Positions 10,901 to 17,099 of a stretch of DNA of 34,962 nucleotides are shown piece by piece. Origin of the DNA: a virus; the IMG/VR virus record IMGVR_UViG_3300021389_000072, positions 1 through 34,962 of that record, one strand, 5' to 3'. The translations under genes were made by a program, and so were the position numbers. Under the pieces are notes generated by a model. It ran no database searches. It was not told the origin of the DNA and saw only the letters and a program-made list of their open reading frames with translations. The first letter of the stretch is position 1, and every line of letters starts with the position of its first letter.

Positions 10901-13550
10901 TGCTGCATATAAGAAGTTGGATCAAGCAGGCAAAGATGCTGAAGCTCGTGGAGCCAGTAACCTAATTAAAGGACCTCTTTTGGCAGCCACACTGGTTACT
11001 GCACTTGGTTCTAAAGTAGCGTCTAAGGACATGGGTAAGACCTTGACTTCCATGATGAACAAAATGGAAGGGTACAGCACACTAAGGTCTCTGATGACGG
11101 ATATTCTGGGTCAGACAGATGACAACAAAGCGTTGTACAAGCTTTTGAACCAAGCGAAGGCAGTGATTGACAAGATCCGGCAGAACTTCCGTGACGACGT
11201 GCCTGCAAACCTAGAGAGCTACTTCAAGGTTAAGCCTACAAAGCAGCAGTGGGCTCATATGACTCAAGGCATCGCTAAGACAGGGATCATGGATCTCGGT
11301 CGCTCTGAAGGGCTGGCTATGCTCAAGAACATGTCTCAGCTCACTACGGAGACCCAGAAGCAGGAAGGGGCTGTAAGAGCCCTCGCAGGCAATCTGACGC
11401 CCCGTTACATGGATAAAGCTAAGATGCTGGCTCACCATATGATGATCCAAGAGAATAAGTCAGGCAATCTATTGACCAACACTTATGCGATCACGCACTT
11501 GCTCAACGAAGGCGTGAACATCTCTGCAAGAGCCAAAGCTAACTCTTCGGTGGATCTCTTTGAAGCTATCGACAAGCTGGTTAGTCTCTACGCAGTGGCT
11601 CTTATGGATCCAGATGCTAAGGTAACGCTGGAGTACATGGCCATAAATGAGCCAGAGGGTCTGGAGAAAGTTGCTGGGTATCATGAGAATATGACCCGAC
11701 TGGAGAAAGAAAAACTAGGAGCTAACAACATCACTGATCCACAAGATGTGGGCCGTCTGTACAATGGCCGTAAAGGCTTTATCCCTGCAACACCTAGCAG
11801 AGGCGCTTCGGTGAGGATTGCTGATGATCTAGACGACACAATTATGATACGTAAAGGCTACACCAAAGGTGCAAAGTACCATGGAGACCCGTCAGAGAAC
11901 TACCAAGGTACGCGGAGCGAATACTACTCCTCACATGCTGGCCGTAACAACTACCGCCAAGGCGCTGCTCAAACTGTTCGTGCCTCGTACATGGGGACGG
12001 ACATGAAGACCGGTCTGGCTATGGATGGAACCATGGGAGGTGCTATCTTAGGTAAGACTGTAGGAGCCTCCAAGCGCCGCATATATAACAAGTATGCAAA
12101 CCGCTCGATGGATAACCTTCCCGTGGGAGATCACCTGATCCCTCGGTTTGATACAGATGGCAACGTGTCTGCATATGAACGTCCTTTGGCTCCAGCCTTG
12201 ATTGCCAAGCTAAACAAAGACGAAAACATGGGTCGCATGCTTGGTGTGTGGGCTGGTCGTATTTTTGAAGAGGCTCATGCTAGAGAAATTAACGAGAAAC
12301 TCTTTCAACTGATTAAAGCCAATTACGACAAAGACTATGCCCAAAACCCCGATGAGTATACCAACGTGGCTGATCCAAAACATCCTGATGCGGTGATCAG
12401 AGATGCTTGGAAAACCTTGGGTTATGAAGGTAAAATCCTGGCTGAGAAACACTTCGGCGCCAAAGATGAAATGTGGATCCGCAAAGATATGGTGGATAAC
12501 GCTCTTGGTTACCGCAAAGCTGGTGTGACTGATGCTTGGACCGGTGTTACTAGATGGTCACCAGAAACCCAAGAGAACATGAAGAACGCAGCGATCGTTC
12601 TGATGGGTAATGACGCTTACACCTACCTTGTAAAAGGCGAAACTGCGCTACAAGACGCAGTATCTTACGCGAAAGACACCTTAATTGTGAGGGGTATAGT
12701 CGTAATGGTTGACAACTTTACATCAAATAAGCTGCAACTGATGACTTGGAACATTAGTCCTTTAGCAATACTTAATGGAACCAGAACTAAGGCTCTGGAG
12801 ACGATAGAATATAGAAAAAACATAAAAAGGATTAATGCCCTCAACACAGACATTGATGCCTCTATTGACAGCTTGAGCGACAGAGAAATAGACCAAAAAA
12901 AGGCAGAGATTTCTGCACTTGAGGCAGCCAATGCCAATATGTCAATTGCTGTGCTCATTGAAGCAGGAGAGTTCTCTACAATAGCAGAGGGCTTGGATGA
13001 GGCTGATCAAGATAATAGGGAAAGCAATATTGCTAAGTACCTGGAAAAAGCTGTGAATAAGCTTCCAAGCAAAGGTAAAACTATCCTGAAGAACGTGATT
13101 ATCTCTAAAGACACAGCGATCTATAAAGGCCTGAACCACATGGTGCAGTATGGGGACTTTATCGACAAAGCAATCTTGTATGACCATCTGACCCAGAAGA
13201 GGGGGATGACCAAAGATGAGGCTCTGGATATTATTCGGGATGAGTTCGTGGCCTACAACCTGGTTCCAGGGAGGGTACGAGACTTCTTCGAGACCAACGG
13301 TATGCTGTGGTTCTATAACTACAAGCTTCGCATCATGAAAGTGGCTTTGCGGACTATGCGAGATAGGCCAGTGTCAGCCTTGTTCTTTGGGGGTATTGTG
13401 GGACCTGAATTGGGGATTGACTCTGTGAGTTCTGGGGCTCTTGCAACACAAGCACTCAATGGAGACTTGATTATGTCTGTGGGTCCAGGGATGGGGATTA
13501 ACTCTCTGACCATGAACCCAATAGAAGGAGTAATTACATCTGCGTTTTGA
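1986..13550 (+). CDS. Giant virion-associated RNA polymerase (N4 vRNAP type)
   Basis: This 3854-residue protein carries a T7/N4-type single-subunit RNA polymerase core. I see the T/DxxGR motif TKVGR (T1684-R1688), motif A ESDGVTDG with catalytic D1838, motif B R1948-x3-K1952-x7-Y1960-G, and motif C IYDG with catalytic D2221. The K-to-Y distance of 8 and the inter-motif spacings match what I recall for N4 vRNAP (R424, D559, R666/K670/Y678, D951). By the same offset the polymerase module runs from about residue 1265 to 2370. Around it are Gly/Ala-rich hydrophobic segments (about 115-500), an Ala/Lys/Glu coiled coil (about 1012-1072), a small globular domain starting near M1075 with FGDN at 1091-1094, an HEMLH zinc-protease-like motif (H2519-H2523), and a long C-terminal region. 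In N4 this protein is packaged, ejected with the DNA, and transcribes early genes from hairpin promoters. The size exceeds N4's roughly 3500 residues. Confidence 0.93.
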   Translation: MSEYPQSPNLAHLASFGSSNRAPSNLVGDKKENLKMTALQKQAMLGSPEEQQRVALAEIGGNQSGRNQSTDDILDPNVSDAQFVARYGEEALANRHRYGEVLYNQNRLKEAERTNGETAWDTAMGLAGVGTNLAGGAATLVGQAVDTVVTKPFNEITGVDVPYLAPNVADWTQGASEFFRGQKSELSQARAQIHAVEGALNQEDSDIITAQEADAAPADEGIMGLIQRKAKQYGREGAVAISNYADDPIAQGDLVVDAIGSILGIAGAGKIITAQRVGSKLMAKYLGQGLSKQAAKAAVKAELKTDAGKLMLAKAAERNIIPIIGATEGGSSVADTLNQIKGMTPEDFKGNDAYNALEDQGLTHEEITDELAHQAGNITAPIAVGVALGAGKLVSKFAANPFSTTARTTAAEFGANTAGKQIAKRGGEVGKNVAFETTEEAIQEGGAAFATNVGLKGSGVDPDLALDKGVAARAAEGALGGLAGAGALQAPGLAGGVAKDVAKGALDAASKGIDAAVKARDAQAIAGAANNPKARATAAEESKVTSTQLIAELANLRAESASKTKAADGGTSVNSDAVEASDKGIKLINDRIKEATYLTDSEAEYTLSASIPEVAETLQKNRELGLDGKPATISRISVFQAMGAVLEDANQKADIRNAAAIEVLRTGYKIQQANSTDVIDALGSLPEGNTLQELHSGLVSKNQVVLSSPFLKTAEDVVSKLTKEQFEAMPDVQMVMKGEANATIEASVAETIAFVKGINKAAVSNVLVEKALEQVNNQIKKTGGKATPKWKSLKEGLQSLKALQDNDQKHAANTSLIESARGTLKASEDPADTRNASSVRENILFTQNPFNGLPSVAESVMDFNKANLSGDRDAAYVALANMRDFATALRNKTEALDKSSYIKTKEGEAPKNKVAFTNRSNKGPFEDTKGVYANTDVASSVINAYEVRYDAVAVSNAYNVMRQNPAFVNDPEFNEDIEVAAFTKNLDDAGYRNNLTNIGKIDPNAPGVVGAEAKAKEDAAAKAKTEAEAKATEEAKKAAEVEAAAVAKAKADAEAEAAAAAEVVVEAGNVKTQKMITVEDARANPDIIFVFGDNLIGKGKRGQAVIRDEPNAMGIPTKRLPSMNDNAFFGQDIAEEKAAITTAINKIMAARESGKNVIFPEDGVGTGLANLQEKSPEVHAHLQSELVRAGLISAPVVDEVVVEGKGSEPWFNAIKDILVQTGKGVNYFLRGFKPKKSGLSLAQFTDPVDHFLKGVGQLKAEENGLTRELSEKEHAAASTLLVDVYPKFKQRFDQTVEAVLNKRYTSKKYTYLSGKTYETILGEETTDPTLYDAKQLLLMSKETLPLNLLENQGDKAGKLVMNEGAIQAVFMATMEWLAKDAARGKPFMKNEDISKIFYEGSKDGYVTDQMRTAVQGGTVTSQALDEISRSTMNLLGVSPNDDVTADLTQGLFKALASNAMDIMTSRDQNGELVQDKNKILDMRFTDVIIEPKSDEDIVEYKKKHPLSRDKTEYSEAELSITKKYLTVQLNKDHPLAQEDGVFANLKSMTDVFSQTFTSTAEKVRYVGAPSKDVAETQQRSKTDLSGRVQGVIKNLQNTESFVNMPMFSFVGAFGKTNYRDLMGYIDTSTGKFGSVHKVSIEGKNKSITSAIDGTYAYIEDAVQMAEVEGKKFEDIPHFFKWAMTKVGRLMQVGLVTQQGDKFMREMIASTNSTLDMTDPIHEKFLWLAIAQSIGVNPAKTSHEEAIAKTKKILEDKKGLGPAARLLTRWVEHGSKPMTEKQTASLKKYLGDYSKRSGQPVTDKMIHALVTHAQLDNAISLAPDGIPREFKTALALESDGVTDGIINALMHMTTGEFTKEFFELVAKGGVLFSKDPTAKVTLNEFIDLHEKGEYADIYMMVSKHFAKSMQEDLDTSTVDEKAYKEALYRLVQAFVPAFDANGGIFNIGRDFVKNPSTVLIYGSSAGGIAGKINGELMSGFHSMLNDIAQGKKDRDSADVVSIMKDIQLVAGFETKDGKGVKTSERKAMDDALATPTAPNATLSRATVESLRVAIEKNIAETLTDSIDVITGGLQAEMKFTQRISNLQAELFKYSFEKAIEAKKKAKTAAYKAGTATPDLRDDENLTENEVQQIFQETMKVAPIYQGADTNFEISTGEKIDSGNEVSRSFSGRIPGNVSRPTAKEAGVKVSPYMTIGVGDGGMIIEIYGDGSVEVKNTLPIYDGVEQGLENVIESSRRINKGAYDGWMNGDIHGPIHQSFAQTLSFFSEADYEALPKPTQASIQKALGYYTNDGKTKRTKTLGSDPWNGYASILEELYLAETKAMSAKARKAVMKRMGMHADHMSVAEAPYVTPGEGIASGNVRDYAAIAELANRLYEEEMAKLRGTQDKTRAQPSIQAPTPTMMNLVQALGKPVEGFPNVTVVTGAQLLPRLINDIGANKNQITMLRDILTKDSNQKGMPYADSPLYKTNFYFGNSTDLEAVRTKYHRELGKVKPIQAGVMYPLANVAFISNLAPETLLHEMLHKQVDEILQLLEQGSKDVPAHAVAAYGRLKAMVAHVRRMKTSAMPENQQASMKILIGVLNKNEGDSYTQVSELISWGLTNQNIVEQFKNQRVDNPFIKIVNKVLEYVSRMLGIKMHGKDLYANLKFNTEVLIAPETEKQKENKTKAQEKGLSNEDSPTFLEVVEDTNTSEDTDVIDMQDVTWSVNKQQGFDQVFGEDYSLEAVENRFQKKLESEIQKYANATTTADITVQAKLFDSLKNATDAVNYFGSQGMVLNAREHLAFRSVHSVMTGVFKMDAGAMSRAYKMYRHFINTVTEEDFHTANGADLSNLTTADKKLAKTQYDALTGKDGIRKQAGGQAELLAGFMALAQVHPGMRSIVEDMVPPKDTEFKSETFDDMVNSASDAAISLITRYTTSQDKPKGNVAQELAVIAGALTEVNKESEMLALMVKHNPTERANNAVSGFIDRASSAAYKKLDQAGKDAEARGASNLIKGPLLAATLVTALGSKVASKDMGKTLTSMMNKMEGYSTLRSLMTDILGQTDDNKALYKLLNQAKAVIDKIRQNFRDDVPANLESYFKVKPTKQQWAHMTQGIAKTGIMDLGRSEGLAMLKNMSQLTTETQKQEGAVRALAGNLTPRYMDKAKMLAHHMMIQENKSGNLLTNTYAITHLLNEGVNISARAKANSSVDLFEAIDKLVSLYAVALMDPDAKVTLEYMAINEPEGLEKVAGYHENMTRLEKEKLGANNITDPQDVGRLYNGRKGFIPATPSRGASVRIADDLDDTIMIRKGYTKGAKYHGDPSENYQGTRSEYYSSHAGRNNYRQGAAQTVRASYMGTDMKTGLAMDGTMGGAILGKTVGASKRRIYNKYANRSMDNLPVGDHLIPRFDTDGNVSAYERPLAPALIAKLNKDENMGRMLGVWAGRIFEEAHAREINEKLFQLIKANYDKDYAQNPDEYTNVADPKHPDAVIRDAWKTLGYEGKILAEKHFGAKDEMWIRKDMVDNALGYRKAGVTDAWTGVTRWSPETQENMKNAAIVLMGNDAYTYLVKGETALQDAVSYAKDTLIVRGIVVMVDNFTSNKLQLMTWNISPLAILNGTRTKALETIEYRKNIKRINALNTDIDASIDSLSDREIDQKKAEISALEAANANMSIAVLIEAGEFSTIAEGLDEADQDNRESNIAKYLEKAVNKLPSKGKTILKNVIISKDTAIYKGLNHMVQYGDFIDKAILYDHLTQKRGMTKDEALDIIRDEFVAYNLVPGRVRDFFETNGMLWFYNYKLRIMKVALRTMRDRPVSALFFGGIVGPELGIDSVSSGALATQALNGDLIMSVGPGMGINSLTMNPIEGVITSAF

Positions 13551-13690
13551 TGCGCAAATCGCGCAAAGATTGTAAAAGGAAGGTTTTACATACAGGATTT
13601 AATTTGGGTAAACTATCTCATCCGTAGTGGCTCAGTTTCCCAAAACATGCCCTGCACCTTACTGCCTGATGACTCCTCCCTGTTGTCACT

Positions 13691-13722
13691 GGCCCCCCCA
13701 CGAAAGTGGAGGGGTCTTTTTT
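13691..13722 (+). terminator. Intrinsic terminator at the convergence of the two arms
   Basis: A GC-rich hairpin (CCCCCCAC, loop GAAA, GTGGAGGGG, one mismatch or bulge) is followed by TCTTTTTTAT. It lies about 140 bp after the vRNAP stop and ends the plus-strand late transcripts where they meet the minus-strand operon. The rest of the 13551-13731 gap is AT-rich, with no gene that I can support. Confidence 0.85.
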
Positions 13723-13731
13723 ATAGGCCAG

Positions 13732-13881
13732 TCATTCTTGGTTCAAAGGCTGGTTGGTGAGGGGTCCATGAACGACTTCAAGCTTTATCTGCTTACGGAT
13801 TTGAGGCCAGAGCGCACGAATGGAGACAACATCCCCACGTTGCACGGCTGTCTCAAACTGTTTGAGGGCATAGTGGGTCAT
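13732..13881 (-). CDS. Small hypothetical protein, 49 aa
   Basis: A short gene starts at ATG 13881 with a good ribosome binding site (AGGAGG, 8 bases upstream). Its start overlaps the stop of the preceding gene by one base (TAATG), typical of translational coupling. The product begins MTHYALKQFETAVQRGD and is mostly helical and basic. There is no recognisable domain. It is the last gene of the minus-strand operon, ending about 10 bp from the converging terminator. The start signal and coupling support it as real; the function is unknown. Confidence 0.55.
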   Translation of the reverse strand: MTHYALKQFETAVQRGDVVSIRALWPQIRKQIKLEVVHGPLTNQPLNQE

Positions 13882-14066
13882 TACCAGTCCCTCCTCTTAC
13901 GATCCTTGATCTCGTCACTCTTGGATTTTAGAGCGCCAATTCCAAACATGATCAAAATGGCGATCAGCCCGATGTGAAGGACAACAACCCACATCAAACT
14001 TATGACATTGAGAACCATGAATAAGAGCAAAGCGAGATACGCGACGACTCCGAAGAACCAATTCAT
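13881..14066 (-). CDS. Small membrane protein, 61 aa
   Basis: The product is dominated by two adjacent hydrophobic segments (about residues 3-22 and 24-46, rich in Leu, Val, Ile and Met), followed by a charged tail ending KSDEIKDRKRRDW. It is a likely inner-membrane protein with a basic cytoplasmic end. The ATG overlaps the upstream stop in an ATGA arrangement and an AAGGGGAT sequence precedes it. Small membrane proteins at an early/middle operon end can be lysis-related or superinfection proteins, but nothing here allows a choice. Confidence 0.6.
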   Translation of the reverse strand: MNWFFGVVAYLALLLFMVLNVISLMWVVVLHIGLIAILIMFGIGALKSKSDEIKDRKRRDW

Positions 14067-14374
14067 GATGGATCCCCTTTGGCTTTGGCGAGTGCAGCTC
14101 GGCCTTTGTTGATAACAAGATTTGCGATGTCATCATCAGGACCGGTATGCAGTAACAACAAAGCTAAACTGTCATCCAATGCCTCAAGCAAATCAGGAGC
14201 AGCAGCGATTAGGTGGGCGTTTGCGTCACATTTATCACCACGAACATGGGCCTCCTGAATTTCAGAAAGAGTGGGGGTGAAGTAAACACGGCGAAAGGCA
14301 ATGCCTGTGCCACCTTCGTAACTCTCAAGCTGACCAATTTGCCAAGGCCCAGGTGTGTGTTTGGTTTCAGTCAT
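14063..14374 (-). CDS. Conserved phage protein of the HTPGPW / LIAAAPDLLEAL type
   Basis: The 103-residue product starts MTETKHTPGPW and contains DANAHLIAAAPDLLEALDD near the middle, then an acidic helix and a short Ala/Lys tail. This pairing of an N-terminal HTPGPW with a later ANAxLIAAAPxLLEAL is a widespread signature of small phage and prophage proteins of unknown function. The start has GAGGACC upstream and overlaps the preceding stop by 4 nt, so it is cotranslated with its neighbours. The family assignment is confident; the role is unknown. Confidence 0.75.
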   Translation of the reverse strand: MTETKHTPGPWQIGQLESYEGGTGIAFRRVYFTPTLSEIQEAHVRGDKCDANAHLIAAAPDLLEALDDSLALLLLHTGPDDDIANLVINKGRAALAKAKGDPS

Positions 14375-14556
14375 GATAGGTCCTCAACTTCGTCCCAAGT
14401 GATGCTGAGGGTTGAGGGGCTTTCTACTTTGGCAGCCCACACGTCGATAATGATCCCCTCATCGGTTACGTTGATGCAGACAGACGCTCTACTCAGAATG
14501 TCGATGTACATCCGTTCATCGTCGCTGCTTGCTTTATCTACTTGGAAGGTGGGCAT
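14371..14556 (-). CDS. Hypothetical acidic protein, 61 aa
   Basis: A small acidic protein with alternating hydrophobic residues suggesting a beta-rich fold (SVCINVTDEGIIIDVWAA) and an acidic C-terminus. AGGACCC precedes the ATG. The stop overlaps the next start by 4 nt and the gene itself overlaps the upstream gene by 19 nt, so the cluster is tightly packed. I recognise no family. Confidence 0.6.
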   Translation of the reverse strand: MPTFQVDKASSDDERMYIDILSRASVCINVTDEGIIIDVWAAKVESPSTLSITWDEVEDLS

Positions 14557-14777
14557 GATGGGTCCTCGACATATTTGAGTGCTGTTGAGAGGCGCTTCAC
14601 AAGCCTTTGGAGAGCTTTTTTGTGTTCTGCCGGTGGGATCAGTCCACGCATTTTCAGCCGGATTATCTCATCATGATCTCGCTGAAATGCTTCAGCATCC
14701 TTAGTATGAAGCTGCGGGAATTGATCTTTGATCTTTGGGGCAGCCCAACCAAGAATAACGTCTGTGGGTTCAGTCAT
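14538..14777 (-). CDS. Hypothetical protein, 79 aa
   Basis: A charged, helical protein (HDEIIRLKMRGLIPPAEHKKALQRLVKRL) with no catalytic motif. The ATG at 14777 is preceded by AGAGGAACC. It belongs to the packed minus-strand cluster downstream of the SSB/RuvC region. The function is unknown. Confidence 0.6.
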   Translation of the reverse strand: MTEPTDVILGWAAPKIKDQFPQLHTKDAEAFQRDHDEIIRLKMRGLIPPAEHKKALQRLVKRLSTALKYVEDPSCPPSK

Positions 14778-14794
14778 TTGGTTCCTCTTTTCTT

Positions 14795-14992
14795 TTAACC
14801 AATGGTCATGAAGGCAGAGCGACTACCCTTCTCAAATACATAGAGGCGGTAGCGCCCAAAATTGGTGGAATACGGTGGCTTCCAGATCAAACCTGTCCGA
14901 CGTTCCACTTCGTCTTGTCTGCCGTTGTACGTCTCTGTGTAGACGTTTTCTTTTGATGCAATTTCACGCACCACGATCTTGTATTCAGCCAC
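14795..14992 (-). CDS. Hypothetical protein, 65 aa, GTG start
   Basis: The only plausible start is GTG at 14992, just after GGGGAGAGCC. The product begins MAEYKIVVREIASKENVYTE and looks like a compact alpha/beta protein, with a Tyr/Arg-rich middle (FGRYRLYVFEKGSR). No family is recognised. It lies 73 bp after the preceding stop, a gap holding a strong hairpin at 15025-15057. Confidence 0.6.
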   Translation of the reverse strand: MAEYKIVVREIASKENVYTETYNGRQDEVERRTGLIWKPPYSTNFGRYRLYVFEKGSRSAFMTIG

Positions 14993-15024
14993 GGCTCTCC
15001 CCTTTCATGGGACAGGGATGGTCA

Positions 15025-15057
15025 GCCTTATGCGGAGAAATATCCCCCGCATAAGGC
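15025..15057 (-). other. Strong hairpin without U-tract
   Basis: A perfect 11-bp inverted repeat, GCCTTATGCGG (15025-15035) and CCGCATAAGGC (15047-15057), has an 11-nt loop. It lies between a stop at 15066 and a GTG start at 14992. No T-run follows on either strand, so simple intrinsic termination is not supported. An RNA processing or stability role, or a weak terminator, is possible. Confidence 0.5.
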
Positions 15058-15065
15058 CAATCAGA

Positions 15066-15800
15066 TCATCCAGCTTTGGCCTTGGAGAAGATCGAACGAG
15101 GTGGTGGAGCATCAGCTGTCTTCACCGTTTCATTCATCGGTGGTTCATCATCCCGCGAGGAGGAAGCCATCGAGTTTTCAACCTCATCATCAGCCCCATC
15201 ATCTTCGCCGGTATAGGCTTGAGTTGGTTCTGGATCAGACTCTTCAGCTTCAGCCTGTGCTTTCAACAGCAGGCCAGAAGGCTTCTTAGATCCAATGGCA
15301 ATGCCGAGAGTGGCTTTAGCAACTGGCTTTGGTTCAGCAGCTTTCTGTTCCAGACTTATGGCAGTAGCTTCTTTAACCAAAGCTGTACGCCGTTCATCCC
15401 GCTCTTCCGAAGCTTGTGCTTCAGCACGAGGCATGATGCCCAGAGTGGCTGTGTAACCGTTTGCACCACGAGTGGCTTGCAGCTCAATGGTGATTTCCTG
15501 GTCAGTGGAGATATTGATCTGGCGGGACACGAAGTCTGTGATTGCCGTCTCAATTTCAACTTGGTTCATAATGATCTGCATAGTCAGATCTCCTTCTTCT
15601 TGTTGGGTTTGGGTTTGGGTTTCGGCTTGGAGGATTCCGACGAGTTCTGTGATGCGACCCAGTGGGTCCGCAATTCCAAAATTATCGGTAAGACTACCCA
15701 AAGCAGATTCAAAATTCTCATCAGAGCACCATTCTGTTATCGCCTGAAGGGCATGGTAGAGATCGTCTGCCTGAGCTTGGGTTAAGGTCACGTCTGCCAT
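15066..15800 (-). CDS. Hypothetical protein with disordered acidic C-terminus, 244 aa
   Basis: The ATG at 15800 has a near-perfect ribosome binding site (GGAGGTCC). Residues 1-60 are helical. Residues about 72-125 form a beta-rich unit (MQIIMNQVEIETAITDFV, then ITIELQATRGANGYTATLGI) that I recall as a recurring phage domain of unknown function. The last 100 residues are Ala/Glu/Asp/Pro-rich and probably disordered, ending RSIFSKAKAG. That basic end after an acidic stretch resembles the end of the SSB encoded two genes upstream. The gene overlaps the RuvC-like gene by 13 nt. A role in replication or recombination is inferred from location only. Confidence 0.6.
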   Translation of the reverse strand: MADVTLTQAQADDLYHALQAITEWCSDENFESALGSLTDNFGIADPLGRITELVGILQAETQTQTQQEEGDLTMQIIMNQVEIETAITDFVSRQINISTDQEITIELQATRGANGYTATLGIMPRAEAQASEERDERRTALVKEATAISLEQKAAEPKPVAKATLGIAIGSKKPSGLLLKAQAEAEESDPEPTQAYTGEDDGADDEVENSMASSSRDDEPPMNETVKTADAPPPRSIFSKAKAG

Positions 15801-16288
15801 AGGACCTCCTTGGCGTAGAGGGCGATCAGAGCAGCCTCAGCTCTCCCGTCATCCTTCTGTCGTGCAAACAGACTTGAGTATGCAGGGAACAGTCGAGTAG
15901 CCGCGGAGAGGCTTTGCTTTTTAAACTGAGCCTTCGTGTCACCTTTCTTTCTGACCAGCTTAAAATGCTTCTTCCATTGGCTGGGAGTGGCATCTCTGGT
16001 TGGAATGGCGTGACCGGCAAGACCCATGAGGATAGCCCCATAGCCTGTACCGAAGTTGAAAGCTGAGGCTATGCCTTGACCTTGGAAAGCGTGAACATGC
16101 TCGAGAGCTGCCTTCGTAACGCCATCTTCCGGTGGGGTTAAAAGGTTGCACAGTTCGGGCATGTTCACCACGGTTCGCCCTTTTTGATTGGCGAAGACAG
16201 GGATGTCATGGATAACCAATTCATGTGTCTTGCCGTTCAGGAAAGCGATTGCTCCAGATATTCCTGGATCAATACCTAAGAAATACAT
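15788..16288 (-). CDS. RuvC-like Holliday junction resolvase
   Basis: This 166-residue RNase H-fold nuclease would resolve branched DNA formed by recombination and replication before packaging. The RuvC acidic set is visible: D7 in FLGIDPGISGAIAF, E63 in KAALEHVHAF, and the C-terminal KDDGRAEAALIALY (D146/D147, E151), with a Lys-rich region before it. The size fits compact phage and poxvirus-type RuvC proteins. It follows SSB by 8 bp. The ATG lies in the loop of a small hairpin (16275-16295) whose arm hides the AAGG before the start, suggesting translational control or dependence on ribosomes arriving from ssb. Confidence 0.85.
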   Translation of the reverse strand: MYFLGIDPGISGAIAFLNGKTHELVIHDIPVFANQKGRTVVNMPELCNLLTPPEDGVTKAALEHVHAFQGQGIASAFNFGTGYGAILMGLAGHAIPTRDATPSQWKKHFKLVRKKGDTKAQFKKQSLSAATRLFPAYSSLFARQKDDGRAEAALIALYAKEVLWQT

Positions 16289-16295
16289 CCTTAGG
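16275..16295 (-). promoter_or_regulatory. Hairpin enclosing the RuvC-like start codon
   Basis: CCTAAG (16275-16280) and CTTAGG (16290-16295) form a 6-bp stem. The 9-nt loop contains the ATG of the resolvase gene. In the mRNA one arm includes the only purine-rich stretch immediately before the ATG. Confidence 0.4.
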
Positions 16296-16296
16296 A

Positions 16297-17040
16297 TTAC
16301 TTCTTACCGAAGAGCTTCTTCTTTGGAGCTCCATCGTCGTCAGATCCAGGACGGCCGGAACCAGAGCTACCAGCTCCAGCGCCTTTACCTGTGGTCTTGT
16401 CGAGGTCTTTGCCCTGATGGGTCTTGAGCCAAGCAGGCATAAACTCAGCTGGATCAATCTCGTGAAGATACTCGTTCACAGTACGGCCTGTTTCCGAGTG
16501 CATGACCTGCTTGATCTCGTTGACCGTGCGGGTATCTTTGGTGTTTTCATACTCGCCAGCATCGTTCTTGGCTTGCTTGAATTCCACAATCCGTTTGATG
16601 GCCAGTTTGATTTCCTGACCAGTCAAGCTGGTGATGACAGGAACCGTCGTGTTGACTTCCTTGCCTGCGGTAAAGTCGTAGATCTTCACGACTTTCTCTT
16701 CCACATGCTCATCTTGTTGATCCAAGGCTTCGCCGGTGGTAAGCAAGCAGATGTCGTTCAGCAGCGTAAACCCTGGCAATGGGTGCAGCTTCTTTGGATC
16801 CTGCTTGTCGGGATACGAGATGCCCCCGTTGCGGTTGGTGAAGTACACAGTCTCTTTGTACTCCTGGCCAGCAATCGTTCCGATCAGATTGAAGGCTTTG
16901 GCGCCAGCTTGAGACTCGGTGATGTAAACCATTCCGATGGTCACATCATGGATGCCGGACGCAACGGAAAAGTTACCTCCACCAACGCGGTCTTCAGTTT
17001 TCTCAAGGTTCTCAGTCTTCATTTTAGCAAACATGCCCAT
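16297..17040 (-). CDS. ssb: N4-type single-stranded DNA-binding protein
   Basis: A 247-residue protein whose size and genome position match N4 gp45-type SSB (about 265 residues). A beta-rich body (residues about 20-150) is followed by a flexible Gly/Ser-rich linker and a tail with acidic DDDG and then basic KKKLFGKK. N4 SSB coats replicating DNA and is also needed for late transcription by host RNA polymerase; whether this one does so is inference. AGGAG precedes the ATG. The gene is separated from the upstream ATPase gene by 59 bp containing a CACACCACACC element, so it may head its own transcript. The next gene downstream is the resolvase. Confidence 0.75.
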   Translation of the reverse strand: MGMFAKMKTENLEKTEDRVGGGNFSVASGIHDVTIGMVYITESQAGAKAFNLIGTIAGQEYKETVYFTNRNGGISYPDKQDPKKLHPLPGFTLLNDICLLTTGEALDQQDEHVEEKVVKIYDFTAGKEVNTTVPVITSLTGQEIKLAIKRIVEFKQAKNDAGEYENTKDTRTVNEIKQVMHSETGRTVNEYLHEIDPAEFMPAWLKTHQGKDLDKTTGKGAGAGSSGSGRPGSDDDGAPKKKLFGKK

Positions 17041-17083
17041 GGTTATCTCCTCTGGGTTTGTGTGGTTTGGTTCAGTTTGATGC

Positions 17084-17094
17084 GGTGTGGTGTG
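17084..17094 (-). promoter_or_regulatory. CACACCACACC element upstream of ssb
   Basis: An exact copy of the 11-bp element in the orientation of ssb, about 44 bp before its ATG. It is followed by the G-poor leader seen at the other copies. Confidence 0.5.
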
Positions 17095-17099
17095 CCGCT

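Noticed and set aside
13627-13977. Plus-strand frame after vRNAP
   Set aside because: Runs straight through the strong terminator at 13691-13722 and is antisense to two coupled minus-strand genes.
14979-15785. Plus-strand open frame of 268 codons
   Set aside because: Fully antisense to the 244-aa gene, rich in Ser/Phe/Arg as expected from the complement of an Ala/Glu-rich gene, with no start signal.
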